Below, one piece after another: positions 43,911 to 52,268 of a DNA stretch of 64,000 nucleotides (positions within the stretch are counted from its first letter, which is position 1; each line of letters begins with the position of its first letter). The stretch is from the NCBI GenBank assembly GCA_022483045.1, contig JAKVOA010000001.1, forward strand, positions 1,654,501 through 1,718,500, given 5' to 3'. The notes under the pieces are model-generated. The model worked only from the letters and a program-made list of their open reading frames with translations, ran no database searches and was not told the origin of the DNA. The stretch is from Oscillospiraceae bacterium. GTDB lineage: Bacteria; Bacillota; Clostridia; Oscillospirales; Acutalibacteraceae. The translations under genes and the position numbers were made by a program.

Positions 43911-45581
43911 TTGAAACGTTTATTGGCACTTTTTTGCAGTGTAATGCTGCTGATGGTGTCTTTAACAGGATGCGGCACCCCGAAAAACGCAAATAAGACG
44001 ATTCGCGTATGGATTTCTTCCGAGCCTGCGACGCTGGACCCACAGGTTGCCCAGGGCAACGATGCCGCTACGGTGATTTCAGCGCTGTACGAGGGCCTTT
44101 GCCGGCTGGATGCAAATGGGAACGCCACCCCCGGTGCGGCGTCTTCCTGGCAGGCAAACAGCGACAGCACCGAGTTTACATTCCACCTGCGCAGCGATGC
44201 CGTATGGAACGGCAGCGTGGGCAGCCTGACCGGCGAAAACAGCAAAGATACCACGGCAACGCCGCTGACCGCCGCTGACTTTGTCTTTGCCTGGCAGCGT
44301 GCGCTGGAGCCCGCCACGGCCTCCCCTTCGTGTACTTCTATGATGTGCATACAAAATGCTGCGCAGGTACACACAGGTACGGTCGCCGCAAGCGAACTCG
44401 GCGCAACTGCAAAAGACAGCAAAACGCTGGTTGTGCGCCTGCGCTACTCTTGCCCAGAGTTTCCGCAGCTGACCGCACAGAGCGTCTTTATGCCGTGCAA
44501 CGAAAAATTCTTTACTTACGCTTCCGGCCGCTATGGCATGGAGCGCGCAACGATTTTGGGCAATGGGCCGTTTACCATCCCCAACTACGGCTGGAACCAT
44601 GACCAGGACCTGACACTGAAGCGCAGCAGCACTTATGTGGGGCAGACCTCTGCGCTGCCTGCCTCGATTGCCTTTACCATCGGCGATATTTCCGCCTCTG
44701 ACAGCAGCAGTTCCACCGCCGCGTCAGTCGCCGCTGAAAGCACAGACAGCGCCGACGCCAGTACGCTGACTGCCGTACAGGCAATCGTCAACAAAAAGCT
44801 GGATGTCTCCCCGCTGGACCTGTCTTTAGAGTCTGCCGCCAAAGCGGCAAGCTTGAGCATCACGTCTTTTCAAGACACAACCTGCGGGCTGTGTTTCAAC
44901 ACAAGCAGTACCTTTCAGTCTGCGGCTCTGCGGCAGGCTTTTGTACAGACCCTGAACCGCTCGAATCTGATGAGTCTGATTCCCTCTGGCACACAGCAGG
45001 CAGAGGGGATCTTGCCGCCAGATACGAAATTTGGCGGCAAAGCCTACCGCGCACAGGCAAGCGGCAGCATGTACCTGAAGCACTCTACAGCAGCCGCAGC
45101 AACAGGGCACAAGCTGCTGCCCTCCGGCAAAAAAATCACGCTGCTGTGTACTGACCAGACCAAAGCTCTCGCCAGTGAAATGCTGGCAAGCTGGAACCAG
45201 TCTTTTCAGACGTATTTCAGTCTAAATGCTGTGAGCGCCAGTGAATTACTCGCAGATGTCAGCAGCGGCAGCTACGATATTGCTATCTATCCGTATACTC
45301 CCACTTCCTTTGATGCCTGCACAGCGCTGACTGCTTTTCAAAGCGGCCAAAGCGGCAATTTTACAAAGCTGAAAGATACCTCTTTTGATGCTTTGTTGCA
45401 GGGCAGCGGCCTGACCGCCTCGGTATTGGCACAGGCAGAGCAGCGTTTGTGTGATACCGCTGTGTTCTATCCGCTGTACTACACCCGCCACGCCTATGCG
45501 GCACAGACCTCGCTGAGCGGGGTGATTTACCGCCCCTTTGGCGGCGGCATGGACCTGCGAAATGCAGGAAAAGACGACTGA
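43911..45581 (+). CDS. Oligopeptide-binding (OppA family) lipoprotein
   Basis: A 556-residue extracellular solute-binding protein of family 5. A signal peptide ends in the lipobox SLTGCG; the mature part has WISSEPATLDPQVAQGNDA and FTFHLRSDAVW, typical of OppA. A Ser/Thr/Ala-rich insertion interrupts the fold around residues 262-285. No permease or ATPase genes adjoin, so it is an orphan that must use a transporter encoded elsewhere. The start is TTG at 43911 with AAGGGGG before it; no ATG fits. Confidence 0.92.
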   Translation: MKRLLALFCSVMLLMVSLTGCGTPKNANKTIRVWISSEPATLDPQVAQGNDAATVISALYEGLCRLDANGNATPGAASSWQANSDSTEFTFHLRSDAVWNGSVGSLTGENSKDTTATPLTAADFVFAWQRALEPATASPSCTSMMCIQNAAQVHTGTVAASELGATAKDSKTLVVRLRYSCPEFPQLTAQSVFMPCNEKFFTYASGRYGMERATILGNGPFTIPNYGWNHDQDLTLKRSSTYVGQTSALPASIAFTIGDISASDSSSSTAASVAAESTDSADASTLTAVQAIVNKKLDVSPLDLSLESAAKAASLSITSFQDTTCGLCFNTSSTFQSAALRQAFVQTLNRSNLMSLIPSGTQQAEGILPPDTKFGGKAYRAQASGSMYLKHSTAAAATGHKLLPSGKKITLLCTDQTKALASEMLASWNQSFQTYFSLNAVSASELLADVSSGSYDIAIYPYTPTSFDACTALTAFQSGQSGNFTKLKDTSFDALLQGSGLTASVLAQAEQRLCDTAVFYPLYYTRHAYAAQTSLSGVIYRPFGGGMDLRNAGKDD

Positions 45582-45588
45582 ATTTACA

Positions 45589-45632
45589 AAAAGGCTGCGG
45601 CTGTGTAAAAACAGTTGCAGCTTTCTTTTTTA
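45589..45632. terminator. Bidirectional terminator between OppA-like gene and hydG
   Basis: An imperfect stem, AAGGCTGCGGCTGT with ACAGTTGCAGCTTT, T-rich on both sides. Confidence 0.75.
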
Positions 45633-45647
45633 ATATGCTATCAACAT

Positions 45648-47099
45648 TTAAAAGCGCAGGTCACGCTCGCCAGCTTTAATGCGCTCTAAATTATGCAGGA
45701 TCTCGCTGTACACCGGCTTGTCCTCAAACTGGGCAATGTGTGCGGTCAGCGTCTTTTCGCCGATTTCTTTCGTGCGCGCAGAAGCGTAGTCCAGTAGATA
45801 TTCCTGAAAAGTGAAGATGGCGTTTGGAATACAGTAATTGTGCACGAAGCGGCTTTTGGCGACTTTCATAAACTGCTCACCCGTACGTCCCGCGCGGTAG
45901 CATGCTGTACAGAAAGAGGGAATAGCACCCATTTTACAAATTTCGTACACCACATCGTCCAGCGTGCGTGAATCCTCAATGGTAAACTGTTCGGCGTCTG
46001 GCATAGCATTCGCCTGTTTAGAGCGAACATAGGCCCCTACCCCGATGCGAGTGCCGGCGTCAATCTGTGACACGCCGAATTTCAGCACCTCTTCGCGTAC
46101 CGCGTCCGGCTCACGTGCAGTGCAGATAAGGCCCGTATACGGAATAGACAGGCGCAAAATGGCAACCAGTTTTTTAAAGTCCTCGTCCGACACGGCGTAC
46201 GCCGGATTCAAAGAATAGGGCGTATCAGTAGCGGGAGTAATGCGCGGAAATGAAATCGTATGCGGACCAACGCCGTTAAAAGTCTCTTCCAGGTGTATGG
46301 TATGGTACAGCAGACCCATCAGCTCAAAGCGCCAGTCATACAGCCCAAACAGCACCCCGATGCCGTTGTCATCCACACCGGCCTGCTGTGCACGGTCCAT
46401 TGCGTACAACCGCCAGCGATAGTTGCCCTTTATGGTATCTCTCGGGTGCACCTTTGCGTAGGTCTCGTGGTGGTAGGTCTCCTGAAACACCTGAAACGTG
46501 CCAATGCCGACTTCTTTCAGCTTTTTCAGTTCATCCACACGCAGCGGCGCACAGTTGATATTGGCGCGGCGGATTTCCCCATGGCCGGTCTTTACGCCAT
46601 AAACCGCCTTTACGGTATCTACCATATAATCCACTTGGGTATTCGGCGACTCGCCGTAGACCAGCACTGTGCGTTTTTGGCCCTCGCCGATCATCACCTT
46701 GACTTCTTCCTGAATCTCCTCCATCGTCAGCGAGCGGCGTTTCATCGCTGTATTGCTGCTGCGAAAGCCGCAGTATTTACAGTTGTTGGCACACTCATCG
46801 CTGATGTAAAGCGGGGCAAAAAAGACAATGCGGTCGCCGTAGACCTCTTCTTTCAGCCTGCGCGCCAGGCGATACATTTCCTCAGTCAGTTCCGGGTCGC
46901 GGTTCTGAATGAGCACGGCCATCTCCTCCGGCTCAAGCCGGGTGCAAGTTTCGCATTTTTGCAGCACCCGCAGCACTTCCTGCCGGGAAGGATTCTCGTG
47001 ACGGTGAAGCTGCTCCCAAATCTTATCGTCATCGATAAAGTCATGGTCCATTTGGTCGTACTGCCGGAAGTCCTCTTTGTACTTGTCTAGAAAATTCAA
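45648..47099 (-). CDS. hydG: [FeFe]-hydrogenase maturase HydG
   Basis: A 483-residue radical-SAM tyrosine lyase that makes the CO and CN ligands of the hydrogenase H-cluster. The radical-SAM motif is CANNCKYC and the C-terminal auxiliary cluster motif is CTACYRAGRTGEQFM followed by a third cysteine 22 residues on. I set the start at the TTG at 47099, preceded by AAAGGGAG, because it restores the usual family length; longer in-frame starts would add 68 unrelated residues. hydE, hydF and the hydrogenase itself are not in the window. Confidence 0.95.
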   Translation of the reverse strand: MNFLDKYKEDFRQYDQMDHDFIDDDKIWEQLHRHENPSRQEVLRVLQKCETCTRLEPEEMAVLIQNRDPELTEEMYRLARRLKEEVYGDRIVFFAPLYISDECANNCKYCGFRSSNTAMKRRSLTMEEIQEEVKVMIGEGQKRTVLVYGESPNTQVDYMVDTVKAVYGVKTGHGEIRRANINCAPLRVDELKKLKEVGIGTFQVFQETYHHETYAKVHPRDTIKGNYRWRLYAMDRAQQAGVDDNGIGVLFGLYDWRFELMGLLYHTIHLEETFNGVGPHTISFPRITPATDTPYSLNPAYAVSDEDFKKLVAILRLSIPYTGLICTAREPDAVREEVLKFGVSQIDAGTRIGVGAYVRSKQANAMPDAEQFTIEDSRTLDDVVYEICKMGAIPSFCTACYRAGRTGEQFMKVAKSRFVHNYCIPNAIFTFQEYLLDYASARTKEIGEKTLTAHIAQFEDKPVYSEILHNLERIKAGERDLRF

Positions 47100-47375
47100 A
47101 ATACCGTCTCCCTTTTTCCTCTGCTCCGCTGGGCAAAGGCAAAAAAAGGCAGACGGCACCAAAGGCTCCGTAACAGTCAGTCTTGTCTTCCCGTTTGGAA
47201 ACGCCCTTGCGGTCAGAAGCAATCGTATGTTTTTTATAGAATTTTTGTGGATTATATTACAAAATTTCAAAAATATACTAACATGCTTCTTTCTATTTGT
47301 CAATGAGAAGCGAGAAAGAAGGGCTGTTTCTTTTAGCTATTTCTCTAAAATTTTATATTTATTTTCGTATCTTTA

Positions 47376-47404
47376 TGGACAATCTCTCTATTGTGCTGTA
47401 GAAT
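47376..47404 (+). promoter_or_regulatory. Promoter of the FMN oxidoreductase gene
   Basis: TGGACA (47376-47381), 17-base spacer, TAGAAT (47399-47404). The gap 47100-47375 is AT-rich near 47220-47370 and probably also holds the hydG promoter; I cannot fix it. Confidence 0.5.
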
Positions 47405-47438
47405 AAAGAAAAATGTTGACTGAACGGGAGGAATTGGT

Positions 47439-48467
47439 ATGACATACACTGAATTGCTAAAAAAAGCGCGTACGGCCTTTGGCGGCAGCTGCCTAGCCTG
47501 CCCGGTATGCAATGGACTCGGCTGCAAAAACCGGATGCCCGGCCCGGGCGCAAAGGGCACCGGCGACACCTCTGCCCGCAACTATGCCAAATGGCAGGAG
47601 ATCCGCGTAAATATGGATACCCTGTGCGGCAATGAGCCCATTGACCTTTCCTGCAAACTTTTCGGCAGACAGTTTTGCTATCCATTTTTTGCGGGGCCGG
47701 TCGGCGCGGTCAACCTGCACTACTCAGACGTATGCAATGATGTGCGCTACAATGATACGCTGGTGGCGGCCTGCGCCGAAAACGGTATTGCCGCCTTTAC
47801 CGGTGACGGCACCGACCCCAATGTGATGCAAGCGGCTACTGCAGCCATCCGATCAGCGGGCGGCGTAGGCGTGCCGACTGTAAAGCCGTGGAATCTCGAC
47901 ACGATCCGCGAAAAAATGAAACTGGCTGCGGCTTCCAGCTCTTTTGCCATTGCTATGGACGTAGATGCAGCCGGTCTGCCGTTTTTAAAGAACATGACAC
48001 CGCCCGCTGGCAGCAAAAGCGTTGACGAACTGCGGGAAATAATTGCAGCAGCCGGCGAAAAGCCGTTTATTGTTAAGGGTATTATGACTGTCAAGGGCGC
48101 CGAAAAAGCAGCCAAAGCGGGGGCCGCAGCCATCGTAGTATCCAACCATGGCGGGCGCGTGCTGGACCAGTGTCCAGCGACAGCAGAGGTCCTGCCAGAA
48201 ATCGCAGATGCCATGAAAGGCAGCGGCATGAAAATTCTGGTGGATGGCGGCCTGCGCAGCGGCACCGATATTTTCAAAGCGCTCGCGCTTGGCGCCGATG
48301 CGGTGCTGATTGCCCGCCCGTTTGTAACTGCTGTGTACGGCGGCGGCAAAGAGGGCGTAAAAGTCACGATTGACAAATACGCGGCTGAGCTTTCTGACAC
48401 CATGCAGATGTGTGGTGCACACAGCCTTGCGGAAATCACTCCCGATATGGTGCGTTTGCCCCGATAA
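47439..48467 (+). CDS. FMN-dependent alpha-hydroxy-acid oxidoreductase-like protein
   Basis: A 342-residue TIM-barrel flavoprotein of the lactate oxidase/glycolate oxidase/IMP-dehydrogenase-like group. IVKGIMTVKGAEKAAKAGA and VVSNHGGRVLDQCPAT hold the catalytic His and FMN contacts, and LVDGGLRSGTDIFKALALGA binds FMN phosphate. The N-terminus has a cysteine cluster (CLACPVCNGLGCKN) not found in the classic oxidases. In an anaerobe a dehydrogenase role is likelier than an oxidase. GGGAGG precedes ATG 47439. The end of the gene lies in a duplicated segment. Confidence 0.88.
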   Translation: MTYTELLKKARTAFGGSCLACPVCNGLGCKNRMPGPGAKGTGDTSARNYAKWQEIRVNMDTLCGNEPIDLSCKLFGRQFCYPFFAGPVGAVNLHYSDVCNDVRYNDTLVAACAENGIAAFTGDGTDPNVMQAATAAIRSAGGVGVPTVKPWNLDTIREKMKLAAASSSFAIAMDVDAAGLPFLKNMTPPAGSKSVDELREIIAAAGEKPFIVKGIMTVKGAEKAAKAGAAAIVVSNHGGRVLDQCPATAEVLPEIADAMKGSGMKILVDGGLRSGTDIFKALALGADAVLIARPFVTAVYGGGKEGVKVTIDKYAAELSDTMQMCGAHSLAEITPDMVRLPR

Positions 48468-48510
48468 ACCAACAGGCCCGCGGCTTTAAAAAAAGCTGCG
48501 GGCTTTTTTT
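48399..48510 (+). repeat. Tandem duplication, copy 1 (gene end plus terminator)
   Basis: Covers the last codons of the FMN oxidoreductase gene and its terminator. It matches 48525-48630 with only about five substitutions and small indels over the 85-base core starting ACACAGCCTTGCGGAAAT. Confidence 0.9.
48476..48510 (+). terminator. Terminator of the FMN oxidoreductase gene
   Basis: A 12-bp stem GCCCGCGGCTTT/AAAGCTGCGGGC (one wobble) and seven T. Confidence 0.9.
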
Positions 48511-48524
48511 GCTCTGCGCTTTTT

Positions 48525-48630
48525 ACCATGCAGAGGTATACACAGCCTTGCGGAAATTCCTCCCGATATGGTGCGTTTACCCCGATAAACCAACAGGCCC
48601 GCGGCTTTATAAAAGCTGCGGGCTTTTTAC
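48525..48630 (+). repeat. Tandem duplication, copy 2 (non-coding)
   Basis: A second copy of the gene end and terminator, out of frame and with no gene of its own. It begins with ACCATGCAGA and includes the same CCCGATAAACC stop region. Confidence 0.9.
48597..48628 (+). terminator. Duplicated terminator
   Basis: The same 12-bp stem as copy 1 with a 3-base loop and five T. It insulates the strong promoter that follows. Confidence 0.85.
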
Positions 48631-48655
48631 GCAGAATTTTAATTTCAATATATAC

Positions 48656-48684
48656 TTGACAATTCTTATTAAAGAAGTTATAAT
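48656..48684 (+). promoter_or_regulatory. Perfect consensus promoter of the trx-arylsulfotransferase operon
   Basis: TTGACA (48656-48661), 17-base spacer, TATAAT (48679-48684). The transcript would start near 48691. Confidence 0.85.
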
Positions 48685-48695
48685 TCAAAACAACG

Positions 48696-48720
48696 AATTC
48701 ATACTAAATAGATATGAATT
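48696..48720. promoter_or_regulatory. Inverted repeat, candidate operator
   Basis: AATTCATA (48696-48703) and TATGAATT (48713-48720) form a perfect 8-bp inverted repeat with a 9-base centre, lying just downstream of the expected transcript start, where a repressor would block transcription. Confidence 0.5.
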
Positions 48721-48761
48721 GTAACAAATATGAAGAATTGGCAAAAAGGAGTGCAGCCAGT

Positions 48762-49076
48762 ATGCAGCAAATCAGTGAATCTGAGTTTTTAACCGCATTC
48801 GCGCCGTCAAAGGCACCGTCCGTCGTGGAATTTTACAGCCCCCAGTGCGGGCACTGTCGGCTGCTTGCTGATACCTTAACGCAGCTGGAAACAGAATTTC
48901 CGGCCGTTCGCTTTGCACAGGTAAACATCGCGGCAGAAATGCCGCTGGCAGAGCGCTTTGATGTGCAGTCGGTACCGACGCTGCTTTTTTGGAAAAACGG
49001 CGAGATATACGACCGGGTTGTCGGCAATCTGCACGCACAGATTTTACGCGATAAACTAAAACAAATTGAAGAATAA
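48762..49076 (+). CDS. Thioredoxin-like protein with CGHC active site
   Basis: A 104-residue thioredoxin. The active site is Cys29-Gly-His-Cys32 (FYSPQCGHCRLLAD), the cis-proline is in SVPTLLFW, and the fold is complete. CGHC is the motif of protein disulfide isomerase and makes a less reducing protein than the usual CGPC. No signal peptide, so cytoplasmic. I choose the ATG at 48762 (AAGGAG ten bases upstream) over an ATG at 48714 with no ribosome site. It is the first gene of the operon, 18 bases before the arylsulfotransferase-like gene. Confidence 0.9.
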   Translation: MQQISESEFLTAFAPSKAPSVVEFYSPQCGHCRLLADTLTQLETEFPAVRFAQVNIAAEMPLAERFDVQSVPTLLFWKNGEIYDRVVGNLHAQILRDKLKQIEE

Positions 49077-49094
49077 GAGAAAAGAGATAAAATC

Positions 49095-50594
49095 ATGGGA
49101 TACCCAACAGTTTTTCCGACCGGCGTAACCATATACGATCGCAAGAAAGCATACAACGGCTATACCGTCTATCCATCGGCAAAAGGCGCACTGCTCATCG
49201 ACATGAATGGCAACGAAGTACAGCTTTGGTCCGGATTAAGCGGCTTTCCAAATAAAATCCTGCCAGGCGGCTATGTAATGGGTTCGACCGGCGCACGAGC
49301 GGGAAAATACGCTTTTCAAGACCAGCTCGATTTGGTGCAGGTGGACTGGAACGGCAATATCGTCTGGAAATTTGACCACCTGGAATTTATCGATGACCCA
49401 GGCAGCGAGCCCCGATATGTAGCCCGGCAGCACCATGACTTTGAGCGTGAGGGTTCTTCGACAGGCTACTACGCACCAGGGGCCGAACCTCTGACCGACC
49501 ACGGCAATACGCTGATTCTGACACACATCAACTGCTACAACCACGCCATCAGCGACAAGCGCCTGCTGGATGACCAAATTATAGAAGTGGACTGGGACGG
49601 CAATATTCTATGGAAATGGCGCGCCAGTGACCACTTTGAGGAATTTGGCTTTGATGAAGCTGCACGCAATGTGCTGTTTCGCAACCCCTCCCTGCGGGAA
49701 GCAGGCGGCGGTGTCGGCGACTGGCTGCATATCAACTGCATCTCAACCCTTGGCCCCAACCGCTGGTACGACGCGGGCGACAAACGCTTTCACCCGGACA
49801 ACATTCTGTTTGATGCACGCAACGCAAACATCCTGGCAATTATCAGCAAAAAAACCGGAAAGTTCGTGTGGCGTCTTGGGCCGGACTTTGCCCATGACGA
49901 AAAAGCCCGCAAACTCGGCTGGATCATTGGGCAGCACCATTTTCACATGATTCCGCGTGGGCTGCCCGGCGAAGGTGACCTGCTGGTTTATGACAACGGC
50001 GGCGCAGCCGGGTATGGTGTACCAAACCCGGCCTCTCCTGCAGGACTAAACAATGCTGTGCGCAGCTACTCACGGGTGCTGCAGTTTAACCCAATTACGC
50101 TTGACATTACCTGGCAGTATACACCGGAAGATGCGGGCAGCCTTCTTTTTGCAGACAGCTACAAATTCTTCAGCCCTTATATCAGCTCTGCCCAGCGTCT
50201 GCCAAACGGCAATACACTGATTACCGAAGGTTCAGACGGCCGCGTCTTTGAGGTAACACCAGAACATGAAATTGTATGGGAGTACATCAACCCCTACTAC
50301 AACACCGTGGCAGGAAAATACCGAAACAATTTAGTATACCGCGCTTACCGTGTTCCCTACGAGTGGATCCCGCAGCTGGAAAAGCCGCAGGAAACCTCTG
50401 TTGCGCCAATCGACATCTCCTCTTTTCGGGTGCCGGGTGCAGCATCCGGCACAGAAAGCGGCCGCGTGACCACGGTCGAGGGAGTTGCAGCAAGCAGTAC
50501 GCTGTCTACCGGCAGCGGTGCAAAAGGACCGGATGATGACTCTGAGGTCATCAATTTCTGTGTTGGCAGCGTAAAAAATGATAAAAAGCATTAA
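49095..50594 (+). CDS. Arylsulfotransferase (ASST)-family protein, cytoplasmic
   Basis: A 499-residue beta-propeller protein. Blade motifs recur: NGNIVWKFD, DGNILWKWR, TGKFVWRLG, LDITWQYT and EHEIVWEY. Conserved histidines lie in ARQHHDFE, THINCYNHA, WLHIN and GQHHFHMIPRG, the last next to LLVYDNGG, which resembles the active-site region of bacterial arylsulfate sulfotransferases that move sulfuryl groups between phenols. E. coli AssT is periplasmic; here no signal peptide is seen, so the protein is cytoplasmic. The C-terminal 60 residues are Ser/Gly/Thr-rich. It is followed 24 bases later by a sulfonate-type ABC transporter, which suggests that the substrate is imported. Confidence 0.87.
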   Translation: MGYPTVFPTGVTIYDRKKAYNGYTVYPSAKGALLIDMNGNEVQLWSGLSGFPNKILPGGYVMGSTGARAGKYAFQDQLDLVQVDWNGNIVWKFDHLEFIDDPGSEPRYVARQHHDFEREGSSTGYYAPGAEPLTDHGNTLILTHINCYNHAISDKRLLDDQIIEVDWDGNILWKWRASDHFEEFGFDEAARNVLFRNPSLREAGGGVGDWLHINCISTLGPNRWYDAGDKRFHPDNILFDARNANILAIISKKTGKFVWRLGPDFAHDEKARKLGWIIGQHHFHMIPRGLPGEGDLLVYDNGGAAGYGVPNPASPAGLNNAVRSYSRVLQFNPITLDITWQYTPEDAGSLLFADSYKFFSPYISSAQRLPNGNTLITEGSDGRVFEVTPEHEIVWEYINPYYNTVAGKYRNNLVYRAYRVPYEWIPQLEKPQETSVAPIDISSFRVPGAASGTESGRVTTVEGVAASSTLSTGSGAKGPDDDSEVINFCVGSVKNDKKH

Positions 50595-50618
50595 ACAACA
50601 CAGAGAGGGATGATTTCT

Positions 50619-51422
50619 ATGAGTGGACCTGTGATCATTGACGTACAGCATTTGACAAAACGCTATGACGCACAGCCGGGCGCCAAAGGTGAGAAAGAGG
50701 CCGCCAGCAGCACCGTGCTGCGGGATGTCAATCTGCAGATACATAAAGGAGAGTTCCATATCTTTTTGGGAAAAAGCGGCTGCGGTAAATCAACTTTGCT
50801 GAACATTTTAGCGGGCTTTCTGCCCAAAAGCGAAGGCAGCGTGCAGATAAACGGCAAAGAAGTCAGCGGCCCCGGGCCGGACCGCGGCATGGTCTTTCAA
50901 AACGCGGACACCGCTATTTTTCCGTGGCTGAATGTCTGGAAAAATGTAGAGTACGGGCTGCGCATGCAAAAAACAGACCGTGCAGAACGCGCGGAAACCG
51001 TTCGCCGCTGCCTGCGGCTGGTGGGTCTAACCGGCCACGAAGAAAAATATCCTGATGAGCTTTCCGGCGGTATGAAGCAGCGCGTGCAAATTGCGCGCAG
51101 CATTGCAAACAACTCTGAAATACTCATTATGGACGAACCTTTTGGCGCGCTGGATGCTCAAACACGCGTAATGCTGCAGCAGGAGCTGATTCATATCTGG
51201 CAGGTCACGCAGAAAACCATTTTGTTTGTAACGCATGATATACAGGAAGCCCTGAATCTGGGACAACGCATCAGCATTTTTTCTACGCCGCCAGATGCTT
51301 CCATTTATAAAACGATTCCGATCAATCTGCCATATCTGCGGGACCCTACAGACGCAAAATGGCAGGCACTGAGTAAAGAAATCTTGGGCTATTTCAGTGT
51401 CAGCGCAGACTACGCGATTTGA
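50619..51422 (+). CDS. ABC transporter ATPase, nitrate/sulfonate/taurine type
   Basis: A 267-residue ATPase. Walker A is GKSGCGKST, the Q-loop is in VFQNADTAIFPWLNVWKNV, the signature LSGGMKQR and Walker B ILIMDEPFGALD. The wording PWLNVW and the C-terminal length are typical of SsuB/TauB/NrtD. I start at ATG 50619; an ATG nine bases upstream overlaps the AGAGGG ribosome site. It energises the permease that starts 11 bases after its stop. Confidence 0.94.
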   Translation: MSGPVIIDVQHLTKRYDAQPGAKGEKEAASSTVLRDVNLQIHKGEFHIFLGKSGCGKSTLLNILAGFLPKSEGSVQINGKEVSGPGPDRGMVFQNADTAIFPWLNVWKNVEYGLRMQKTDRAERAETVRRCLRLVGLTGHEEKYPDELSGGMKQRVQIARSIANNSEILIMDEPFGALDAQTRVMLQQELIHIWQVTQKTILFVTHDIQEALNLGQRISIFSTPPDASIYKTIPINLPYLRDPTDAKWQALSKEILGYFSVSADYAI

Positions 51423-51432
51423 GGCGAAAAAC

Positions 51433-52224
51433 ATGAAAAATTTTGCAGGAAAAATCAAAGGCGGCTTTATTGCCTTGCGTAAAAGCGGCATTTTAACCTG
51501 GGTGCTGCTACTGGCACTTTGGCAAATCGCGTCTCTTTTTAACTCTCCCGACTTTTTGCCTGGACCGATTACAACCATTCTGGGTGCGCGGGAAATTGTG
51601 GTAAACGGGCTGCTGCTGCAGTATTTTCTGATCAGCTTTCAGCGCATTCTCATCGGCTGGGCGCTGGGCATTGTGATTGCCGTACCGCTGGGCCTGCTGA
51701 TAGGCAGTATCAAAAGTGTGCGTCAGCTGCTGGAGCCATTCATCAATTTCTTTCGTTTTGTACCGGCCATCGGTTTTTTGACTCTCTTTCTAATGTGGTT
51801 TGGAGTAGGCGAAAAATCCAAAATTATTTTAATCATCTATGCCACTATTTTCCCGGTTATCATCAACACCATTGCCGGCGTGGCAAGTATACACCCTGAC
51901 CGCCTGCATGCAGCAGCCTCCCTTGGTGCTTCTCGGTTTCAGATCTTTTACAGTGTTATCATTCCAGCATCGGTGCCGCATATTTTCACGGGCGTGCGTC
52001 TAGGGCTGAGCGGCGCAATCGTTTCTATTATTTCGGCAGAAATGCTCGCAGCACAGGAGGGCATTGGCTATCTTATCTACACCTCTCGGTTGTATTTCCG
52101 TACGGACTGGATTTTCACTGGTATCTTCGTTCTGGGCGTCATGGGCTATGTTTCGGACAGGCTGCTGCGGCTGGCCGGCAAAAAGTTTTTGCGGCACTAC
52201 GGCTTGGCGGAAAACAAAGCCTAA
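51433..52224 (+). CDS. ABC transporter permease, SsuC/TauC type
   Basis: A 263-residue inner-membrane protein with about six helices. The ATPase-coupling EAA-like loop is HAAASLGASRFQIFYSVIIPASVPHI, read around residues 155-180, and EMLAAQEGIGYLIYT is typical of the sulfonate/taurine/nitrate class. The ATG at 51433 is preceded by GAGGCG. Confidence 0.93.
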   Translation: MKNFAGKIKGGFIALRKSGILTWVLLLALWQIASLFNSPDFLPGPITTILGAREIVVNGLLLQYFLISFQRILIGWALGIVIAVPLGLLIGSIKSVRQLLEPFINFFRFVPAIGFLTLFLMWFGVGEKSKIILIIYATIFPVIINTIAGVASIHPDRLHAAASLGASRFQIFYSVIIPASVPHIFTGVRLGLSGAIVSIISAEMLAAQEGIGYLIYTSRLYFRTDWIFTGIFVLGVMGYVSDRLLRLAGKKFLRHYGLAENKA

Positions 52225-52268
52225 GTATCAGACAGGTGCAGCGCCTGCCGCAGAAAAAGGAGGAGAAA

